Assembly: GCA_945888515.1 (NCBI GenBank)
Contig: CAMDAD010000011.1
Coordinates: 57,540 to 121,539, forward strand
Direction of reading: 5' to 3'
Source of the DNA: Akkermansia muciniphila
Lineage (GTDB): Bacteria; Verrucomicrobiota; Verrucomicrobiia; Verrucomicrobiales; Akkermansiaceae
Length of the DNA: 64,000 nucleotides
This document shows positions 54,952 through 64,000 of the stretch, piece by piece. The position numbers and the translations under genes were made by a program. Numbering within the stretch: the first letter of the stretch is position 1; each line of letters opens with the position of its first letter. The notes under the pieces are model-generated. The model was not told the origin of the DNA and ran no database searches. It saw only the letters and a program-made list of their open reading frames with translations.

Positions 54952-57900
54952 ATGAAATGCTTTGTGTTACTTTTGCTCGGGATCAGTATGTCTTTTGCCG
55001 CGCCTCGAGATGATGAATGGATGAAAGTGAAAGAGAATATCGAAAAAGATTTGCCAAAGTCCGCCATCGAGACATTGACAGCGATTGATGTCGCTGCTCG
55101 CCAAGAGAAAGCCTGGGCGGAGGCGGTGCGTGCCACGGCGCAGCGCATTCGGTTGCAGGGGCAGATTGAGGAAGGTCGCAGTCCCACGGCGGCGATCGAA
55201 ATGATGAATCAAACCATCGCCGATGCCCCCGCCGAAATGAAACCCATGCTCGGAGTGATCCAATCGCTTTGGCTCTGGAATTACTACCAGCAAAACGAAT
55301 GGCGCTTCCGCCAGCGCAGTCCCGATGCTGGGCCGGTGGGCGATGACATCAAGACCTGGGACCTGCGACGCATCCTCAGCGAAGTGGATGCCGGATTCGC
55401 CCGCGCAATGGCGCAGGCCGATGCCCTGAAAGCCACACCCGTGGCAGAAATGGACAAGCTCTATGAAAAAGGCAATCTCGATGATGCTCTGCGCCCCACG
55501 CTCTACGACCTTGTCGCCTACGAGATGTTGGCTTTTTATCAATCGAATGAACAAGCGACGGTGCAAGCCGAGGACGCCTTTTCGTTCACAGTGGATTCAC
55601 CGGCGTTTGGCGCGATCGATGAATTCCTCGCTTGGAAACCGCAGAGCACGGATGAGTCCTCCGGCAAACGCAAGGCGATCGCACTCTATCAGGAATTGCT
55701 GCGTTTTCATGCGGAGCGGCCGATCGCGCGCATGCATGCCAACCTGGAGCGCCTCGATTGGGCGGTGGCGGCAGGAGAAGGCGGCGAGACGGATGCCATC
55801 ATCGAGAAGCGTTTGCGTGAATGCCTGGAACTCACCGCGGGGCAGGATCAGCAGGCTCTGGTGAAGGCAAAGCTTTCGTCGCTGATGATCAAAACCAAGC
55901 GCATGAAGGAAGCGCTGGACTTGGCCTTGTCGGGCATCGAGACCGGCAAGAGCAAAATCTATCAATCGCTGTGCGCGCAGATCGCCGATCAGATCCGTGC
56001 GCCGGAAATTTCCCTCCACACCGAGCAAGTCTGGAATGCCGCAAAACCGGAATTTAAGGTCAACTATCGCAACGTGACGCGCCTGTGGTTCCGCCTGTAT
56101 GCCGTCGATTGGAAAAATCCGGATTCCTATCTCGACGAAGAGCGCTGGAAGCGCGTCTTCTCCCAGAAGCCCGTGCGCGAATGGTCGGTCGATCTACCTG
56201 CTACTGAGGACTATCTGGAACGTTCGCAGGGTCTGCTCGCCCAGTGGGATTTGCCCAAGGGTTTCTATCGTCTCGCGGCCAGTGCCAATGAGAAATTTTC
56301 GCTCGAAAAAAACGCGCTCTTCAACACGACGGTGTGGATCAGTGATCTTTCGCTCGTGCAATCCGAGGGCAATGGACCGGCACGTGGCATTGTGATGAAT
56401 GCGCTCACAGGCGAGCCAATCGCCGGCGCGACAGTGGAGCGATGGGAGGAAAAAGACAATCGTGTCATCAAACACAGCGACACCAAAACCAATGCGGATG
56501 GCCTCTATGAAATGATTTTCCTCAACAACCGCAGCTTCGTGTATCGTGCGGTTTACAAGGATGACACTCTGGTGACCGACAGCGGCTGGATGCATCAGCG
56601 GGAAAAAGACAACCCACAAGAAATGGTCTATCTCTTTACCGATCGGGCCATCTACCGCCCCGGGCAAACGGTGCGCTTCAAGGGTATCGCTACTTTTTAT
56701 GACCGCGCGAAAAATGACTACCACACCGTGGCGGACGAGGATTTCACCGTGACCTTCCGTGACTTGAACAATAAGGAAATCAGCAAGCTCACGCTGCGCA
56801 GCAACCGCTTCGGCTCGTTTCAGGGAAGTTTCACCGCTCCTACGGACCGAGTGCTGGGTCAGGCTCGGATTGAATGCGGGGAAAACTCGACGATGGTGCG
56901 CATCGAGGAATACAAGCGGCCCAAGTTCAGCGTCGAGGTCGGTGCGGCCAAGGCCCCACCTCGTCTGAATGAAAAAGTCACCATCACCGCGAAGGCCAGC
57001 GCCTACACCGGTGCTGCCATCGATGGCGCCAAGGTCAAGTGGTCAGTCACCCGCCGCGCGCAGTGGCCGCGCTGGTGCTGGTGGTTCTATCCTGGTATGG
57101 ACGGGCAAAAGCAGATCGCTCATGGCACGGCAGTCACGGATAGCAAGGGCGAGGTGGAAGTGACTTTCAGCGCGCTGCCCGATCTCAGCGTCGATCCAAA
57201 AAACGAACCGACTTTCATCTATGAAGTATCCGTCGATGTCACCGACTCCACCGGCGAGGCGCGGTCTGGCAATCGTTCGGTGCGCGCGGGGTATGTCGAT
57301 GTCGCCGCCGATATCGATGCCGATTCCTGGCAGGACGCCGCCACTCCGGTGAAAATGAAAGTCACCACGACGAGCATCGATAACGAGCCGCTCTCCTGCA
57401 AAGGCACACTCTCCGTACATCGCCTGAAACAGCCGGCACAGGTGTTGCGAAAATCGTTAGCTTCTGGATCCGATTTTCGTGGAGGTTTGCCTTCGATGGA
57501 AGAACCTCAGGAAAAAGACCCTTCCGATCCGAAGACCTGGGAGCTTGATGAGCTGGTGCAGCAGGTCGGATTTGTCACCGATGAAAAAGGCTTGTCGGAA
57601 GTCGAGTGCAAACTCGAAGCGGGTGAATACCGCGCGGTGCTGGAAACCACGGACCGTGCCGGGAAAAAAGTCGCCGCACTCTTGCCACTGCGCGTGGTCG
57701 ATCTCACGTCCAATCGTTTCCCCGTCAAAGTTGCCCATCATTTCGATGTGAAATCGTGGTCGGTGGAGCCAGGCCAGGAATTCATCGCCGTGTGGGGCAC
57801 AGGTTACGATCAAGGGCAATTCTACTACGAAATCGAGTTTCGCGGCAAGATTCTGAAAAAAGGCTGGTCGGACGGCAAAGGCACACAAGAAGTCCTGCGT

Positions 57901-60885
57901 TTCCCCATCACCGAGGAACATCGCGGTGGACTGATGCTGCGCACGGTGTTCCAGCAGCAGAACCGCTCGTATGTGACCAATGACACCATCGAGGTGCCGT
58001 GGTCGCAAAAAGATCTCACCCTGCGTTTCGAAAGCATGCGTGACAAACTCGAGCCCGGCTCGAAGGAAACCTGGAAGGTCGTGATCGAAGGCGCGGAAAA
58101 AGACGCCGTTGAGATGCTGGGTGCGATGTATGATGCCTCGTTGGATGCCTTTGCGCCCCATCAGTGGAACCGCAACATGTCATCGTATTTTTATCAGGAA
58201 ACCGAATCGCAGGAATGGACCAGTGATCAGCAAATGGCGCATTTCCAAGGCTGGCAGGTCGGCTGGTATGAGCAGCGTGGGGCGGAGTCGATGGAATACC
58301 GGAGGCTGCCGGAATCCCTCATGCAGCAGGGAATGCGATTGATGGCGATGGCCGATGCGGCTATGGGTGGCGGCGATTCTGGCATTCTTCGTCACAGCAA
58401 AAGCATGGTGCTGGATTCGGTCATGGCGGCTCCGGCTGCGTCGATGGATGCTTTTGCCACTAATAGTGTGATAACCGGCGGCAATCGCTCCGGTTCCGCC
58501 GCCATCACCCGCGACTCGATCAGTTCCATTCTCAACAATCCCAATCGCGGAAACGAAGCGCCACCTGCTGATGCTCCACCCGCCGTGCGCAAGAACTTGC
58601 AGGAAACCGCCTTCTTCGAGCCACAGGCCGTGACCGATGAAAAAGGCGTGGTCACTCTCAGCTTCACCATGCCCGAGGCCTTGACGAAATGGCGTTTCAT
58701 GGGCTTCGCGCACGATGCCGCTCTGCGCAGCGGATTCATCGAGGGCAACACCGTCACCGCCAAGGACCTGATGATCCAGCCGAACGCACCGCGTTTTCTG
58801 CGCGAGGGCGATGAGATTGAATTCACCGCGAAGGTCTCGAACCAATCCGATCAAGTGCAGACCGGCAAGGCGACTTTGCAATTTGCCGATGCCGCCACGC
58901 TGGAATCCCGCGATGCTGCGCTCGGCCTCACAGTAACCGAGCAGGAGTTTACGATACCGGCCCGTGAATCGAAGAGCCTCTCCTGGCGCATCAAGGTGCC
59001 CGATGGTGCTGGATTCCTCACCTACACCGCCAAGGCCAGTGCTGGTAACCGCAGCGATGGCGAAGAGGGCATGATTCCCGTTCTTTCGAAACGCCAGCTC
59101 GTCACCGAGTCCATCACACTGCCCATCCGCGATGCGGGCAGTCGTAATTTTGCGATGAAAAAACTCATCGAGAGTGGTAACTCAAACACGCTCCAACATC
59201 AGAGTGTCAGTCTGCAAATCGTCTCACAACCCGCATGGTATGCGGTCATGGCCTTGCCTTACTTGATGGAGTATCCCCACGAGTGCGCCGAGCAGACCTT
59301 CAACCGCTACTACGCCAATCATCTCGCCCGTCACATCGCCAACAGCGATCCGAAGATCCGTCGGATTTTTGAACTCTGGCGCAATGCCCCGAAAACCCTC
59401 GATAGCCCGCTGCTGAAAAACCAGGACCTTAAGAGCCTGATGATCGAGGAAACCCCATGGCTGCGCGATGGTAATTCCGAGACCGAAGCCCGCCGCAACG
59501 TCGGCGTGTTGTTTGATGATAACCGTCTCGATAGTGAAATGGCACGCGCCCGCAAGCGCCTCGGGGAAATGCAATTGCGCGATGGTTCCTGGCCTTGGTT
59601 CCCTGGTGGTTCCGGCAGTTCCTACATCACTCTCTACATCGTCACCGGTGAGGCCCGTCTGCAGCACCTCGGCGTTCCCGTGGATACGACGATGTCGTTG
59701 CGCGCACTCGATTGGCTCGATGCCTACATGCACAAAATGTATGAGGACATCAAAGGGGAAAATCGTGATAAGGATCACTATTCCTCTTTCACCGCGATGT
59801 ATCTCTACGCCCGCACTTTCTATCTGAAACAGCGGCCCGTGGCGAAGAAGAACCAAGAAGCTTTCGATTACTTCGCGAAACAAGGTGCCAAGTACTGGAA
59901 CAATCAGCAGTCCCTTATGACCCGCTGCCACACCGCACTGGCCTTGCATCGGCTCGACCAAAAAGAAGCCCCCGCCGCCATCATCGCCTCGCTGCGGGAA
60001 AACGCACTCAACACCGAGGAACTCGGCATGCACTGGCGCATGAACGAGGGCTACTACTGGAACCAGGCTCCCGTCGAGACTCAGGCGATGATCATCGAAA
60101 CCTTCCGCGAAGTCGCGCAGGACATGAAAGCCGTGGACGATTGCCAAGTTTGGATGCTCAAGCAGAAACAAACGCAGGGCTGGAAAACCACCAAGTCCAC
60201 CGCCGATGCCGTTTACGCCCTGTTGTTAGGCGGCGATGTCAAACGCCTTGCGTCCGATGCTCTCGTCACTGCCGAGCTTGGTGGCACGGCGGTGAAGCCG
60301 GAAAATGTCGAGCCGGGCACGGGCTTCTATGAGAAAAAATTCATGGCCACCGAGATCAAGCCGGCGATGGGGAATGTAAAACTCACCAAGACCGACAAAG
60401 GCGTCTCGTGGGGCTCGCTGCATTGGCAATACCTCGAAGATGTTTCCAAAATCACCCCGCACGAAGGAAATCCGTTAGAAATCAAGAAGAGTCTCTATCT
60501 CAAACGCATGACCAAGGCGGGCGAGGAAATCGTGCCTGTCACGGGACCGTTGGCACCCGGTGATGAGGTCGTGACCCGCATCGAAATTCGCGTCGATCGC
60601 GACATGGAATACATCCACCTCAAGAGCCAGCGCGGCAGCGGGCTGGAGCCGGTGAATGTGCTCTCCAGTTACAAGTTCCAAGACGGACTCGGCTATTACG
60701 AAATGACCAAAGACACCGCGGATCACTTCTTCATCGAATACCTGCGCCGTGGCACCTACGTCTTCCAGACCAGTGCCCGCGTACAACTGCGCGGCAGCTA
60801 CCCCAGTGGTATCGCCGAGATCCAATGCATGTATGCCCCCGAGTTCAACAGCCACAGCGGCAGCGTGATGATCGAGGTGAAATGA
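54952..60885 (+). CDS. giant alpha-2-macroglobulin family protein with thioester
   Basis: A 1977-residue envelope protein. The signal peptide is about 1-17 (M-K-C-F-V-L-L-L-L-G); Cys3 is too early for a lipobox. Middle residues hold macroglobulin MG domains (Y-L-F-T-D-R-A-I-Y-R-P-G-Q-T-V-R-F-K-G). A low-complexity stretch (about 1120-1215, rich in Met, Ala, Ser, Gly) sits where a bait region would be, followed by the alpha-2-macroglobulin domain (L-S-F-T-M-P-E-A-L-T-K-W). The thioester motif C-A-E-Q begins at Cys1445, so covalent trapping of attacking proteases is possible. Bacterial forms guard the periplasm or surface. The usual partner pbpC is not adjacent. I chose ATG 54952; ATG 54940 is possible. 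Confidence 0.93.
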   Translation: MKCFVLLLLGISMSFAAPRDDEWMKVKENIEKDLPKSAIETLTAIDVAARQEKAWAEAVRATAQRIRLQGQIEEGRSPTAAIEMMNQTIADAPAEMKPMLGVIQSLWLWNYYQQNEWRFRQRSPDAGPVGDDIKTWDLRRILSEVDAGFARAMAQADALKATPVAEMDKLYEKGNLDDALRPTLYDLVAYEMLAFYQSNEQATVQAEDAFSFTVDSPAFGAIDEFLAWKPQSTDESSGKRKAIALYQELLRFHAERPIARMHANLERLDWAVAAGEGGETDAIIEKRLRECLELTAGQDQQALVKAKLSSLMIKTKRMKEALDLALSGIETGKSKIYQSLCAQIADQIRAPEISLHTEQVWNAAKPEFKVNYRNVTRLWFRLYAVDWKNPDSYLDEERWKRVFSQKPVREWSVDLPATEDYLERSQGLLAQWDLPKGFYRLAASANEKFSLEKNALFNTTVWISDLSLVQSEGNGPARGIVMNALTGEPIAGATVERWEEKDNRVIKHSDTKTNADGLYEMIFLNNRSFVYRAVYKDDTLVTDSGWMHQREKDNPQEMVYLFTDRAIYRPGQTVRFKGIATFYDRAKNDYHTVADEDFTVTFRDLNNKEISKLTLRSNRFGSFQGSFTAPTDRVLGQARIECGENSTMVRIEEYKRPKFSVEVGAAKAPPRLNEKVTITAKASAYTGAAIDGAKVKWSVTRRAQWPRWCWWFYPGMDGQKQIAHGTAVTDSKGEVEVTFSALPDLSVDPKNEPTFIYEVSVDVTDSTGEARSGNRSVRAGYVDVAADIDADSWQDAATPVKMKVTTTSIDNEPLSCKGTLSVHRLKQPAQVLRKSLASGSDFRGGLPSMEEPQEKDPSDPKTWELDELVQQVGFVTDEKGLSEVECKLEAGEYRAVLETTDRAGKKVAALLPLRVVDLTSNRFPVKVAHHFDVKSWSVEPGQEFIAVWGTGYDQGQFYYEIEFRGKILKKGWSDGKGTQEVLRFPITEEHRGGLMLRTVFQQQNRSYVTNDTIEVPWSQKDLTLRFESMRDKLEPGSKETWKVVIEGAEKDAVEMLGAMYDASLDAFAPHQWNRNMSSYFYQETESQEWTSDQQMAHFQGWQVGWYEQRGAESMEYRRLPESLMQQGMRLMAMADAAMGGGDSGILRHSKSMVLDSVMAAPAASMDAFATNSVITGGNRSGSAAITRDSISSILNNPNRGNEAPPADAPPAVRKNLQETAFFEPQAVTDEKGVVTLSFTMPEALTKWRFMGFAHDAALRSGFIEGNTVTAKDLMIQPNAPRFLREGDEIEFTAKVSNQSDQVQTGKATLQFADAATLESRDAALGLTVTEQEFTIPARESKSLSWRIKVPDGAGFLTYTAKASAGNRSDGEEGMIPVLSKRQLVTESITLPIRDAGSRNFAMKKLIESGNSNTLQHQSVSLQIVSQPAWYAVMALPYLMEYPHECAEQTFNRYYANHLARHIANSDPKIRRIFELWRNAPKTLDSPLLKNQDLKSLMIEETPWLRDGNSETEARRNVGVLFDDNRLDSEMARARKRLGEMQLRDGSWPWFPGGSGSSYITLYIVTGEARLQHLGVPVDTTMSLRALDWLDAYMHKMYEDIKGENRDKDHYSSFTAMYLYARTFYLKQRPVAKKNQEAFDYFAKQGAKYWNNQQSLMTRCHTALALHRLDQKEAPAAIIASLRENALNTEELGMHWRMNEGYYWNQAPVETQAMIIETFREVAQDMKAVDDCQVWMLKQKQTQGWKTTKSTADAVYALLLGGDVKRLASDALVTAELGGTAVKPENVEPGTGFYEKKFMATEIKPAMGNVKLTKTDKGVSWGSLHWQYLEDVSKITPHEGNPLEIKKSLYLKRMTKAGEEIVPVTGPLAPGDEVVTRIEIRVDRDMEYIHLKSQRGSGLEPVNVLSSYKFQDGLGYYEMTKDTADHFFIEYLRRGTYVFQTSARVQLRGSYPSGIAEIQCMYAPEFNSHSGSVMIEVK

Positions 60886-60891
60886 TCGTGG

Positions 60892-60956
60892 GGGAGGCAT
60901 CTTGCCTCCCATCCCACGGAGTCCATTCTATTTTAGCATGGAGACAGGATGCCTCC
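60892..60956. repeat. pair of related REP-like palindromes between the macroglobulin gene and bioB
   Basis: The perfect palindrome GGGAGGCA-TCT-TGCCTCCC (60892-60910) and the imperfect GGAGACAGGATGCCTCC (60940-60956) are near inverse copies of each other, 29 bases apart, between two convergent genes. They can form small hairpins or one large stem. No T-run follows. This resembles a repetitive extragenic palindrome. Confidence 0.55.
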
Positions 60957-60962
60957 GCCACG

Positions 60963-61958
60963 TCAGCAACAAGAAGGTGAAGCTTCCTTGGAGAGATCGC
61001 AGGACGGGGCGCTCATGTCGGGATTCGGCAACTGGGTGCCTAGGCCGAGTTTGGTCAGGAGCGTACGGTCTTTTTCGACGGCGGGGTTTTTTGCCGTCAG
61101 CAGTTTGTCACCGTAAAAAATCGAGTTCGCACCGGCGTAGAAGCACAGTGTTTGCGCTTCCTCCGTGAGCATCGTGCGGCCGGCGGAGAGGCGGACTTTT
61201 GCCTTCGGCACGGCGATGCGGGTGACGGCGATCATGCGTGCCAGATCGAGCGGATCGACCTGCGGATTTTCCGCTAGCGGGGTGCCTGGCATGGGCATGA
61301 GGGCGTTGATGGGAATGGACTCGGGCTGGGGATTGAACTCCGAGATCACCTCTAACATTTTCAGACGATCTTCGATGGTTTCACCGAGTCCGAGAATGCC
61401 GCCGCAGCAGACCGACATGCCGGCATCCTGCGCGTGGCGGATGGTGCGCAGGCGGTCCTCAAAGGTGTGCGTGCTGACGATGTTCGGATAGTGTTCCGGT
61501 GAGGTATCGACGTTGTGATTGTAGGCGGTGACGCCCGCCTGTTTCAGCGCGGCGGCTTCCTCCGCGCCCAGCTCGCCGAGAGTGACGCAGACTTCCATGC
61601 CGAGTTTGGCGACATCGTTGACGATATCGAGAACCTGCTCGAAGCGCTGCGTTCCCATGCGCACACCGCGCCAGGCGGCACCCATGCAGAAGCGGGTGGA
61701 TCCTGTGGCGCGGGCTTGCAGGGCGCGCTCCATCACGGATTCTTTCGACATCAGACGCTCCACTTCCACGCCCGACTTATAGCGGGCGGACTGCGCGCAA
61801 TACGAACAATCCTCCGAGCATCCGCCTGTCTTGATCGATAGCAGAGTGCAGAGCTGCACCTCCTGGGCGGGCCAGTTTTCCTTGTGAACCGCGCGGGATT
61901 GATCGATGAGTTCGAATAGCGGCAATTGATAGAGAGCAGTGAGTTGATCGTAGGTCAT
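60963..61958 (-). CDS. bioB: biotin synthase
   Basis: Radical SAM enzyme that inserts sulfur into dethiobiotin. The 331-residue protein has the 4Fe-4S motif C47-x3-C51-x2-C54 (G-G-C-S-E-D-C-S-Y-C-A-Q-S) and the Y-N-H-N-V-D-T-S-P-E motif in the barrel. The C-terminus ends unusually in P-S-C-C. No other bio gene is adjacent. The start codon lies 18 bases after the stop of the upstream secreted His/Cys protein gene on the same strand, and its A/T-rich leader has no clear Shine-Dalgarno sequence. Confidence 0.95.
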   Translation of the reverse strand: MTYDQLTALYQLPLFELIDQSRAVHKENWPAQEVQLCTLLSIKTGGCSEDCSYCAQSARYKSGVEVERLMSKESVMERALQARATGSTRFCMGAAWRGVRMGTQRFEQVLDIVNDVAKLGMEVCVTLGELGAEEAAALKQAGVTAYNHNVDTSPEHYPNIVSTHTFEDRLRTIRHAQDAGMSVCCGGILGLGETIEDRLKMLEVISEFNPQPESIPINALMPMPGTPLAENPQVDPLDLARMIAVTRIAVPKAKVRLSAGRTMLTEEAQTLCFYAGANSIFYGDKLLTAKNPAVEKDRTLLTKLGLGTQLPNPDMSAPSCDLSKEASPSCC

Positions 61959-61976
61959 GAGAAAAAGAGATAAAAA

Positions 61977-62660
61977 TTAGCGCACCCAGCCACCGGTGAC
62001 GGCGGGGAATTTGCCTTGAGAAAGTGAGCGGTAGTCGGTCTTCCCGCGCGCGCCTTCCAGCGGCACGCCGAGCTTTGATTTCCAGATGGCGGACATGCTC
62101 TCACCGGTGTGGCAGCCCCAGGATTTGCAGTAGGCATTGCGAGCAAAAACTGAGGAGCGGATTTGACCGAGCTCGCTCTCATGCAGCCACTGCGTGCAGG
62201 TGGCAATAATTTCCGTGCCGTAATCAAGGCAGAAGCAATGCTTGTTCGAGTGGCCGAAGTAGTCGAAGGTTTGAATGCTGCCGCGTCCGCGCGAATTCAG
62301 TGCTTCAATCAGATCCGCTCCGGTATTGATCCAGACAATGGAGGTTCCGCGTTTGCTAGCCTGCTGATTGATCATGCTGATATAATTTTGTTTATCCTCA
62401 CGGCCACGCATGTCGTAGCCAGGGCGATAGACAATCCAGACGATGGGCGCATTTTTGCCGTAAGCCTGGCGGATTTCGTCCATGCGCATGGTGCCGCCGC
62501 GGATGAAATTCGCCCACCAACGGTCGTGTTGGTCTTCGGGCACCCGGTAGCTCTCCCAGCGCTTCAGGGAAGGACCGCCGGAGACGATGACATGATCTGC
62601 CCAGCTGAATGGGGAAAGAACACAGCAAATCAGCGTGAGTAAAAGGTGGCGGAACGTCAC
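61977..62660 (-). CDS. secreted protein with caspase-like His/Cys motif, unknown
   Basis: A 227-residue protein with a signal peptide (about 1-20, ending S-P-F-S-W-A-D). The core contains F-D-Y-F-G-H-S-N-K with H137 and K-S-W-G-C-H-T-G-E-S-M-S with C183. A His after strand-like hydrophobic residues and a Cys 46 residues later is the layout of clan CD (caspase, legumain, gingipain-like) proteases. I do not recognise the family, and the arrangement is only suggestive. It is the gene before bioB in a tandem pair, but a functional tie is not evident. Confidence 0.6.
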   Translation of the reverse strand: MTFRHLLLTLICCVLSPFSWADHVIVSGGPSLKRWESYRVPEDQHDRWWANFIRGGTMRMDEIRQAYGKNAPIVWIVYRPGYDMRGREDKQNYISMINQQASKRGTSIVWINTGADLIEALNSRGRGSIQTFDYFGHSNKHCFCLDYGTEIIATCTQWLHESELGQIRSSVFARNAYCKSWGCHTGESMSAIWKSKLGVPLEGARGKTDYRSLSQGKFPAVTGGWVR

Positions 62661-62787
62661 GCGCTGAGATTACGGGAAATCCGGAGCTTTGCCAAACAAA
62701 AACGGGAACGGAAAGGTTGAGGATGACGGATACGCGTTCCTGTGAGCGAGTGATTGCATTTTTCTGAATCCGTGGCATGGACAAGGC

Positions 62788-63681
62788 ATGAAACAACGCA
62801 TTGGTGTGATCGGAGTGACGGGCTTTGTCGGACGCTATGTGGCGGCGGCCCTTGCGGCGCGGGGGGACGAAGTCGTGGGGTTCAGTCGCAACGGGGCGGG
62901 GGAGGTGCCAGGGGTCGGAGAGTGGCGTCGATCGGGGCCATGGGATCTTTCTGGATTGGACGGTATGATCAACCTCGCGGGCGAGCGAGTGGATCAGCGA
63001 TGGACAGCTGCCAATCGACAAAAATTTGAGCAAAGTCGTATCGACCTCACAAAAGCTCTCGTAAGAGCGCTTCACGAGTTGCCTCCCGCGCATCGTCCCA
63101 CTGCTTGGGTGAATGCCTCCGCGGTGGGATACTATGGGGATCGTAGCGATGAGATCATTGAGGAAAACGCCGAGCCTGGACAGGGCTATCTGGCGCGTCT
63201 TTGCATCGATTGGGAAGCGGCTACGGCGGAGGCGGAATCGATGGGTGTGCGCTGCGTGATGGTTCGCATCGGTATGGTGCTCGGACGGGGCGGAATGGCA
63301 TGGGATAGACTGCGACTGGTATTCAAGCTAGGTGCGGGCGCACGACTGGGATCGGGTCAGCAGTGGATGCCGTGGATTCATATCGATGATTTAGTCGCAG
63401 GCATTTTATTTTCGTTAGACAATGTAGCGATCAAAGGCCCTGTCAACGGCGTTTCGCCCGCGCCGGAGAAAAATAGCGACTTTACGAAAAAACTGGCGCG
63501 CGCCGTTCGCAGACCAGCGCCGTGGATAGCGCCTGCGTTTTTGCTGAAAGCGATCTTTGGCGAGTTTGGCGAGTTTCTGTTAGGTGGGCAACGAGCCATA
63601 CCGCGTGCTTGGTCAGAGGCGGGCTTTGTTTTTACTTACCCAACTTTGGAAAGAGCCCTGGCCGAGCTGACGAGGGAATGA
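62788..63681 (+). CDS. TIGR01777-family NAD-dependent epimerase
   Basis: A 297-residue extended SDR protein with the cofactor loop G-V-T-G-F-V-G-R-Y near 9-17, N-L-A-G-E-R-V near 63-69, the S-A-V-G-Y-Y-G-D-R motif holding the catalytic Tyr, and the C-terminal DUF1731-type region (G-E-F-G-E-F-L-L-G-G-Q-R). Family members are conserved in many bacteria but their substrate is unknown. It is divergent from the secreted His/Cys gene. Confidence 0.9.
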   Translation: MKQRIGVIGVTGFVGRYVAAALAARGDEVVGFSRNGAGEVPGVGEWRRSGPWDLSGLDGMINLAGERVDQRWTAANRQKFEQSRIDLTKALVRALHELPPAHRPTAWVNASAVGYYGDRSDEIIEENAEPGQGYLARLCIDWEAATAEAESMGVRCVMVRIGMVLGRGGMAWDRLRLVFKLGAGARLGSGQQWMPWIHIDDLVAGILFSLDNVAIKGPVNGVSPAPEKNSDFTKKLARAVRRPAPWIAPAFLLKAIFGEFGEFLLGGQRAIPRAWSEAGFVFTYPTLERALAELTRE

Positions 63682-63811
63682 TGAGGGATTCAGCGATGAA
63701 TCGGGGTGGAAGTGGGAGCGATAAGACGCGAAGAAGTATTGAGTGCTCTTGATCCTCCCCCATGCGTTTGTTACTGCGCGCAGGTGGATAGCGCCCGGTT
63801 CCTCGGGGTGA

Positions 63812-64000
<189 letters not shown>

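Overview
The window looks like chromosomal DNA of a free-living, moderately GC-rich Gram-negative bacterium of the Verrucomicrobiota (probably Verrucomicrobiales or a close PVC relative). This is inferred from the gene mix, because no rRNA is present. The pointers are: secreted sulfatase, GH16, parallel beta-helix and acetylesterase-like polysaccharide enzymes; a PEP-CTERM sorting signal; a TIM-barrel isomerase with a Gfo/Idh/MocA oxidoreductase; an OB-fold sensor N-terminus; CMP-KDO synthetase (hence LPS); and MenC/MenE. Shine-Dalgarno sequences are scarce in front of the genes, including conserved housekeeping genes.

Layout. 0-9.4 kb: a partial OB-fold sensor protein, a GH16 glycosidase with an inserted discoidin-like domain, lysS with a secreted EEP-family nuclease/phosphatase, a TPMT-type methyltransferase, an SGNH acetylesterase, pgi and psd. 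9.4-15.4 kb: a rhomboid protease divergent from menC-menE, then a PadR regulator translationally coupled to a large membrane protein with VIT and PEP-CTERM regions. 15.4-21.4 kb: a small-gene zone with three toxin-antitoxin modules (VapBC-like, a reversed-order PIN pair, RelBE-like) around a TIM-barrel isomerase, a Gfo/Idh oxidoreductase and trpB. 21.4-28.6 kb: recR, methyltransferase, NUDIX protein, rpmJ (type B bL36), sufS, a MATE pump and a sulfatase. 28.6-38.2 kb: Tat-type alkaline phosphatase, an Hsp70/PtsN-like/TrhO-RluA fusion operon, a lipoprotein with a degenerate trypsin fold and a beta-helix protein. 38.2-49.7 kb: a nucleotide-synthesis stretch (purT, pyrG, purL, guaB, guaA) with kdsB and a sodium:solute symporter. 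49.7-64 kb: a disturbed small reading frame, an RlmI-like methyltransferase, an MpaB-family oxygenase with a DUF2237 protein, an esterase/SMP-30 fusion, a 2OG-Fe(II) oxygenase, a giant thioester alpha-2-macroglobulin, bioB, a secreted His/Cys-dyad protein, a TIGR01777 epimerase and the start of trxB.

The most unusual items are the PadR-controlled VIT/PEP-CTERM membrane protein, the TrhO-RluA tRNA/rRNA-modification fusion, the protease-dead coiled-coil lipoprotein, the PIN toxin whose small partner lies downstream, the secreted His/Cys protein, the GH16 enzyme split by a discoidin-like insert, and a REP-like inverted repeat pair. I see no CRISPR array, prophage, intact insertion sequence, rRNA or tRNA. 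All assignments are read by eye from the sequence; no database search was possible.
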